Shown piece by piece: positions 15,025 to 17,254 of a DNA stretch of 17,254 bases (position 1 is the stretch's first letter; every line of letters begins with the position of its first letter). The stretch is from an uncultured Butyrivibrio sp. (GTDB lineage: Bacteria > Bacillota > Clostridia > Lachnospirales > Lachnospiraceae). Location: the NCBI GenBank assembly GCA_910577605.1, contig CAJTON010000001.1:153334-170587 (forward strand), written 5' to 3'. The translations under genes and the position numbers were made by a program. The notes beneath the pieces are model-generated. The model worked only from the letters and a program-made list of their open reading frames with translations, searched no databases and had not been told where the DNA came from.

Positions 15025-15068
15025 GAAACTCCCTGTTACTGGAAACAATAACAGGGAGTTTCGGTTTT
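15025..15068 (+). terminator. Hairpin terminator between the Cys-rich peptide gene and eno
   Basis: GAAACTCCCTGTTA (15025-15038) pairs perfectly over 14 bp with 15049-15062 around a 10-nt loop, followed by GG and four T. The T tract is short, so partial read-through into eno is likely; no clear eno promoter lies between this hairpin and its RBS. Confidence 0.78.
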
Positions 15069-15114
15069 ATTACATGGCGGAACTCCCAAAAATCGCGTAA
15101 AGGGAGGATTTATT

Positions 15115-16380
15115 TTGAGAAAGCTGACGGTAAGTAATGTTTTAGCCAGACAGATAATCGATTCAAGGGGAAATCCCACGGTCGAGGCGGAGGTGCATTT
15201 AAACGACGGCAGCGTCGGAACGGCGGCGGTGCCGAGCGGAGCGTCCACGGGAATTTTCGAGGCGCTTGAGTTAAGGGACGGCGATCCAGCGAGATACGGT
15301 GGCAAGGGCGTCGAAAAGGCGGTTGCGAACGTCAATACGGTCATAAGGGAGAAGATATGCGGACTTGACGTTACAGACGGAGCAAAGCTTGACAGCGTGA
15401 TGCTTGAGGCGGACGGCACTCCCGAAAAAAAGAGACTAGGAGCTAACGCCATACTCGCGGTTTCGATGGCGTCGGCAAAAGCCGCTGCCGCCGCGCTAGA
15501 CATTCCGCTTTACAGGTATCTCGGCGGACTGAACGCGGTCAAGCTGCCGGTGCCAATGATGAATATACTTAACGGAGGGGCGCACGCGGCGAACAATGTG
15601 GATATTCAGGAATTTATGATAATGCCCGTGGGAGCGTGCTGCTTTACTGAGGGATTAAGATGGTGTACCGAAGTATTCCATACGCTCGCATCCATTCTCA
15701 AGGCGCGCGGACTGAATACGGCGGTTGGCGACGAGGGCGGCTTCGCGCCGGACCTTGCGGACGACGAGGAGGCGATAAAAGTCATAGTTGAGGCGATAGG
15801 AAAGGCGGGCTACACCGCGGGCAGCGATTTTATGATAGCTATGGACGCGGCGGCGAGCGAGTGGAAGGGGCAGGAAAAAGGCAGTTATCTTCTTCCAAAG
15901 TCAGGCAAAAAGTTCGATACGGCAGGTCTTATCGAGTATTGGCGCGGTCTTTGCGCAAAATATCCCATACGCTCTATCGAGGATCCGCTTGACGAGGAGG
16001 ACTGGGAAGGCTGGGCGACGATCACCAAGGAGCTTGGCAGCCGCGTACAGCTTGTCGGGGACGATTTTTTCGTCACCAATACGGCAAGACTCAAACGCGG
16101 AATCGAGCAGGGCTGCGCCAACGCGATCCTTATAAAGCTGAATCAGATAGGCTCGCTTTCGGAAACGCTTTCGGCTATCAGGACGGCGCAGGAAAACGGA
16201 TATAAGGTCATCGTGTCGCACCGTTCCGGAGAAACGGAGGATACGTTTATCGCGGACCTTGCAGTGGCGGTGAACGCCGGGCAGATAAAGACAGGGGCGC
16301 CGAGCCGCAGCGAGCGCGTGGCAAAGTACAACAGACTTCTGAGAATAGAGGAAACGCTTAGAAGCAGCGCGTGTATTTAG
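15115..16380 (+). CDS. eno: Enolase (phosphopyruvate hydratase), TTG start
   Basis: Converts 2-phosphoglycerate to phosphoenolpyruvate, the substrate of pyruvate kinase encoded in this window; Mg-dependent and cytosolic. It has 421 residues. Seen: IDSRGNPTVEAEV, VPSGASTGIFEALELRDGD (mobile loop), MMNILNGGAHAANNVDIQEF, VGDEGGFAPD with D206/E207, metal ligands D244 (MDAAASEW), E289 (IEDPLDEEDW) and D316 (VGDD), catalytic Lys K341 (LIKLNQIGS), and SHRSGETED near the end. The start is TTG: GGAGG (15103-15107) lies 7 nt upstream and no in-frame ATG occurs before well inside the conserved domain. Expression probably relies partly on read-through from upstream, because no strong promoter is seen in 15063-15114. 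Confidence 0.97.
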   Translation: MRKLTVSNVLARQIIDSRGNPTVEAEVHLNDGSVGTAAVPSGASTGIFEALELRDGDPARYGGKGVEKAVANVNTVIREKICGLDVTDGAKLDSVMLEADGTPEKKRLGANAILAVSMASAKAAAAALDIPLYRYLGGLNAVKLPVPMMNILNGGAHAANNVDIQEFMIMPVGACCFTEGLRWCTEVFHTLASILKARGLNTAVGDEGGFAPDLADDEEAIKVIVEAIGKAGYTAGSDFMIAMDAAASEWKGQEKGSYLLPKSGKKFDTAGLIEYWRGLCAKYPIRSIEDPLDEEDWEGWATITKELGSRVQLVGDDFFVTNTARLKRGIEQGCANAILIKLNQIGSLSETLSAIRTAQENGYKVIVSHRSGETEDTFIADLAVAVNAGQIKTGAPSRSERVAKYNRLLRIEETLRSSACI

Positions 16381-16382
16381 AT

Positions 16383-16529
16383 TTTTAGAGCGTACTGATT
16401 CTGATAAAATACGCTCTAAAATCCAAACGCTTCACGTCTGCCGCACTGTGCGCTCAAGGATTTTTCGTTATCGTGTCAGGTGAAATCAAATGTCTGCTTC
16501 GCAGTCGCTTGATTTCCTGCCGGCATGAT
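16383..16529. repeat. Nested inverted repeats in the gap after eno
   Basis: The 299-bp gap 16381-16679 has no gene. Its first half is packed with dyads. TTTTAGAGCGTA (16383-16394) pairs with 16410-16421 (12 bp perfect). AAAATCC (16418-16424), sharing four bases with that arm, pairs with GGATTTT (16458-16464). CGCAC-T-GTGCG lies between them. A long imperfect hairpin then runs 16470-16529: ATCGTG/CATGAT, CAGG/CCTG and AAATCAA/TTGATTT, capped by CTGC-TTC-GCAG. No T tract follows the first stem. The block could be a dispersed intergenic palindromic element or a structured 3' untranslated region. Confidence 0.6.
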
Positions 16530-16549
16530 AAAATGAGGCGGGTACGGCG

Positions 16550-16585
16550 AGGGCTCCCGGCAATTCCGGGGGCTTTTCTTTGTTT
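16550..16585 (+). terminator. Rho-independent terminator downstream of eno
   Basis: AGGGCTCCCGG (16550-16560) pairs with CCGGGGGCTTT (16566-16576) over 11 bp including G-U pairs, around the 5-nt loop CAATT, followed by the T-rich TCTTTGTTT. It lies 170 bp after the stop codon. Confidence 0.7.
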
Positions 16586-16590
16586 ATAAC

Positions 16591-16619
16591 TTGTACAAAG
16601 CCGCAAACTGATGTAAGAT
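16591..16619 (+). promoter_or_regulatory. Possible promoter of the last gene
   Basis: TTGTAC (16591-16596), a 17-bp spacer and TAAGAT (16614-16619). Each box departs from consensus, so this is weak; it is the best candidate between the terminator and the RBS. Confidence 0.35.
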
Positions 16620-16679
16620 ATAACGGTAATAAACTGGCGCGCCGGACGTAAGCGCGGTATCCGGTGAAAGGAAACGGTT

Positions 16680-17254
16680 ATGAAAACTAAAAGGTATCAG
16701 ATAAAACCCGCCCTTATCCTGTGCGGAGTGATGGCGTTATTTATTGTTGTCATTTTTGTTATGGCAGGCAATATAAACAGGAATGTCGCCAAAAATATGA
16801 AGGGGCGTATTCTGTACGATGAGATCGCTCCGGACGGAAGCTCCGCTGTGGTCATGTACGACTTTGAGTCGGGAGAAAGCGTGAGGATTTCCGAAAAGGC
16901 CGGTTTTGACAGTGCCAGGGGCGGTGTTTTCGCAGGAGCGGACAAAGCGGCGTTTATCGTGACGGACGGCGGACAGAGCGGCATATACATATACGATGTG
17001 GAAAAAGGAAGCGCTGAGACCGCAGCCGTGATGGACAAAGCGGAATATATCGATATTGATTATTTTGCGGGGAAGGACAGATTCGTCTGTCTTTGCGGCG
17101 GCGGAACAGAATGGCGGATAGAGGAAATTGCCGCCGACGGAACGAAAATATCGGAAGGTTCTGTTTTTGAGTCTGAGAACAGGATATACGCGGTAAGTTA
17201 TTCGGAGTCAGGCGAAGAAATTTATTTTGTGCAGGATAACGGAAACGGCGGGGG
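16680..17254 (+). CDS. Membrane-anchored extracellular protein, possibly beta-propeller, cut by the window edge
   Basis: An ATG at 16680 with RBS AAAGGA (16667-16672) 7 nt upstream opens a frame that stays open to the edge (191 full codons). The N-terminus is MKTKRYQIKPALILCG followed by a hydrophobic span (about 11-29, ALFIVVIFVMAG), then an outside-facing soluble part. That part alternates short strands and DG/SG turns in a repeating pattern: DEIAPDGSSAVVMYDFESGE, then KAAFIVTDGGQSGIYIYDVEKG, then FVCLCGGGTEWRIEEIAADG and RIYAVSYSESGEEIYFVQD. Such 40-residue strand repeats are what TolB- or WD40-like propellers look like, but no blade motif is clear enough to name a family. Function unknown. 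Little overlap with its predecessor suggests its own transcript. Confidence 0.75.
   Translation, partial: MKTKRYQIKPALILCGVMALFIVVIFVMAGNINRNVAKNMKGRILYDEIAPDGSSAVVMYDFESGESVRISEKAGFDSARGGVFAGADKAAFIVTDGGQSGIYIYDVEKGSAETAAVMDKAEYIDIDYFAGKDRFVCLCGGGTEWRIEEIAADGTKISEGSVFESENRIYAVSYSESGEEIYFVQDNGNGG

Noticed and set aside
16383..16421. Rho-independent terminator directly after eno
   Set aside because: The 12-bp stem has no T tract after it on either strand; a better terminator lies at 16550-16585.
1..17254. tRNA, rRNA, CRISPR array, insertion sequence or integration site
   Set aside because: No cloverleaf-like sequence, rRNA segment, regularly spaced direct repeats, transposase or integrase reading frame was found in any gap or coding region.

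Overview
The window looks like chromosome from a mid-GC anaerobic member of the Bacillota, most likely class Clostridia. The evidence is strong AGGAGG-type ribosome binding sites, consensus sigma-A promoters, mixed AGA/ATA and GCG codon use, a clostridial-style GluRS, a 470-residue-class pyruvate kinase and a FeoB-associated Cys-rich protein. The family assignments are my own recognition; no search was run, so the genus is not named.

Layout. Positions 1-4080 (+) hold the 3' part of an FGGY sugar kinase. One base later comes an 874-residue protein joining a TetM/EF-G-like ribosomal GTPase to a C-terminal YacP/Rae1-type (NYN) RNase domain. Positions 4149-5774 (+) form a self-contained, more AT-rich unit with its own promoter and terminator: a secreted CHAT/caspase-fold-like protein followed by a membrane-anchored or secreted protein with a PepSY-like C-terminus. 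Positions 5793-7551 (+) are a monocistronic glutamyl-tRNA synthetase gene with promoter and terminator, whose N-terminal coding sequence is frame-disrupted. Positions 7560-10071 (-) are a divergent unit: membrane protein, XRE-family regulator, then an ABC exporter ATPase and permease with an extra internal promoter.

From 10159 rightwards (+) runs a central-metabolism and lipid cluster: pyruvate kinase, glycerol kinase and a cardiolipin-synthase-like phospholipase D protein, tightly packed behind a promoter whose -35 box mirrors that of the divergent operon. A strong promoter overlapped by a dyad then drives a small Cys-rich protein of the FeoB-associated family, followed by a hairpin terminator and enolase (TTG start). 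A 299-bp gap full of inverted repeats separates enolase from the 5' part of a membrane-anchored extracellular protein that runs off the right edge.

How the genes fit together. Pyruvate kinase and enolase are the last two glycolytic steps. GlpK makes glycerol-3-phosphate, the precursor of the phosphatidylglycerol that a cardiolipin synthase condenses. The ABC/XRE/membrane unit looks like a self-regulated export or envelope-stress cassette. The most unusual items are the GTPase-RNase fusion, which puts two A-site-acting modules in one chain, and the secreted CHAT-like/PepSY-like pair, which resembles a protease with a partner regulator. No tRNA, rRNA, CRISPR array, transposase or phage gene was seen.
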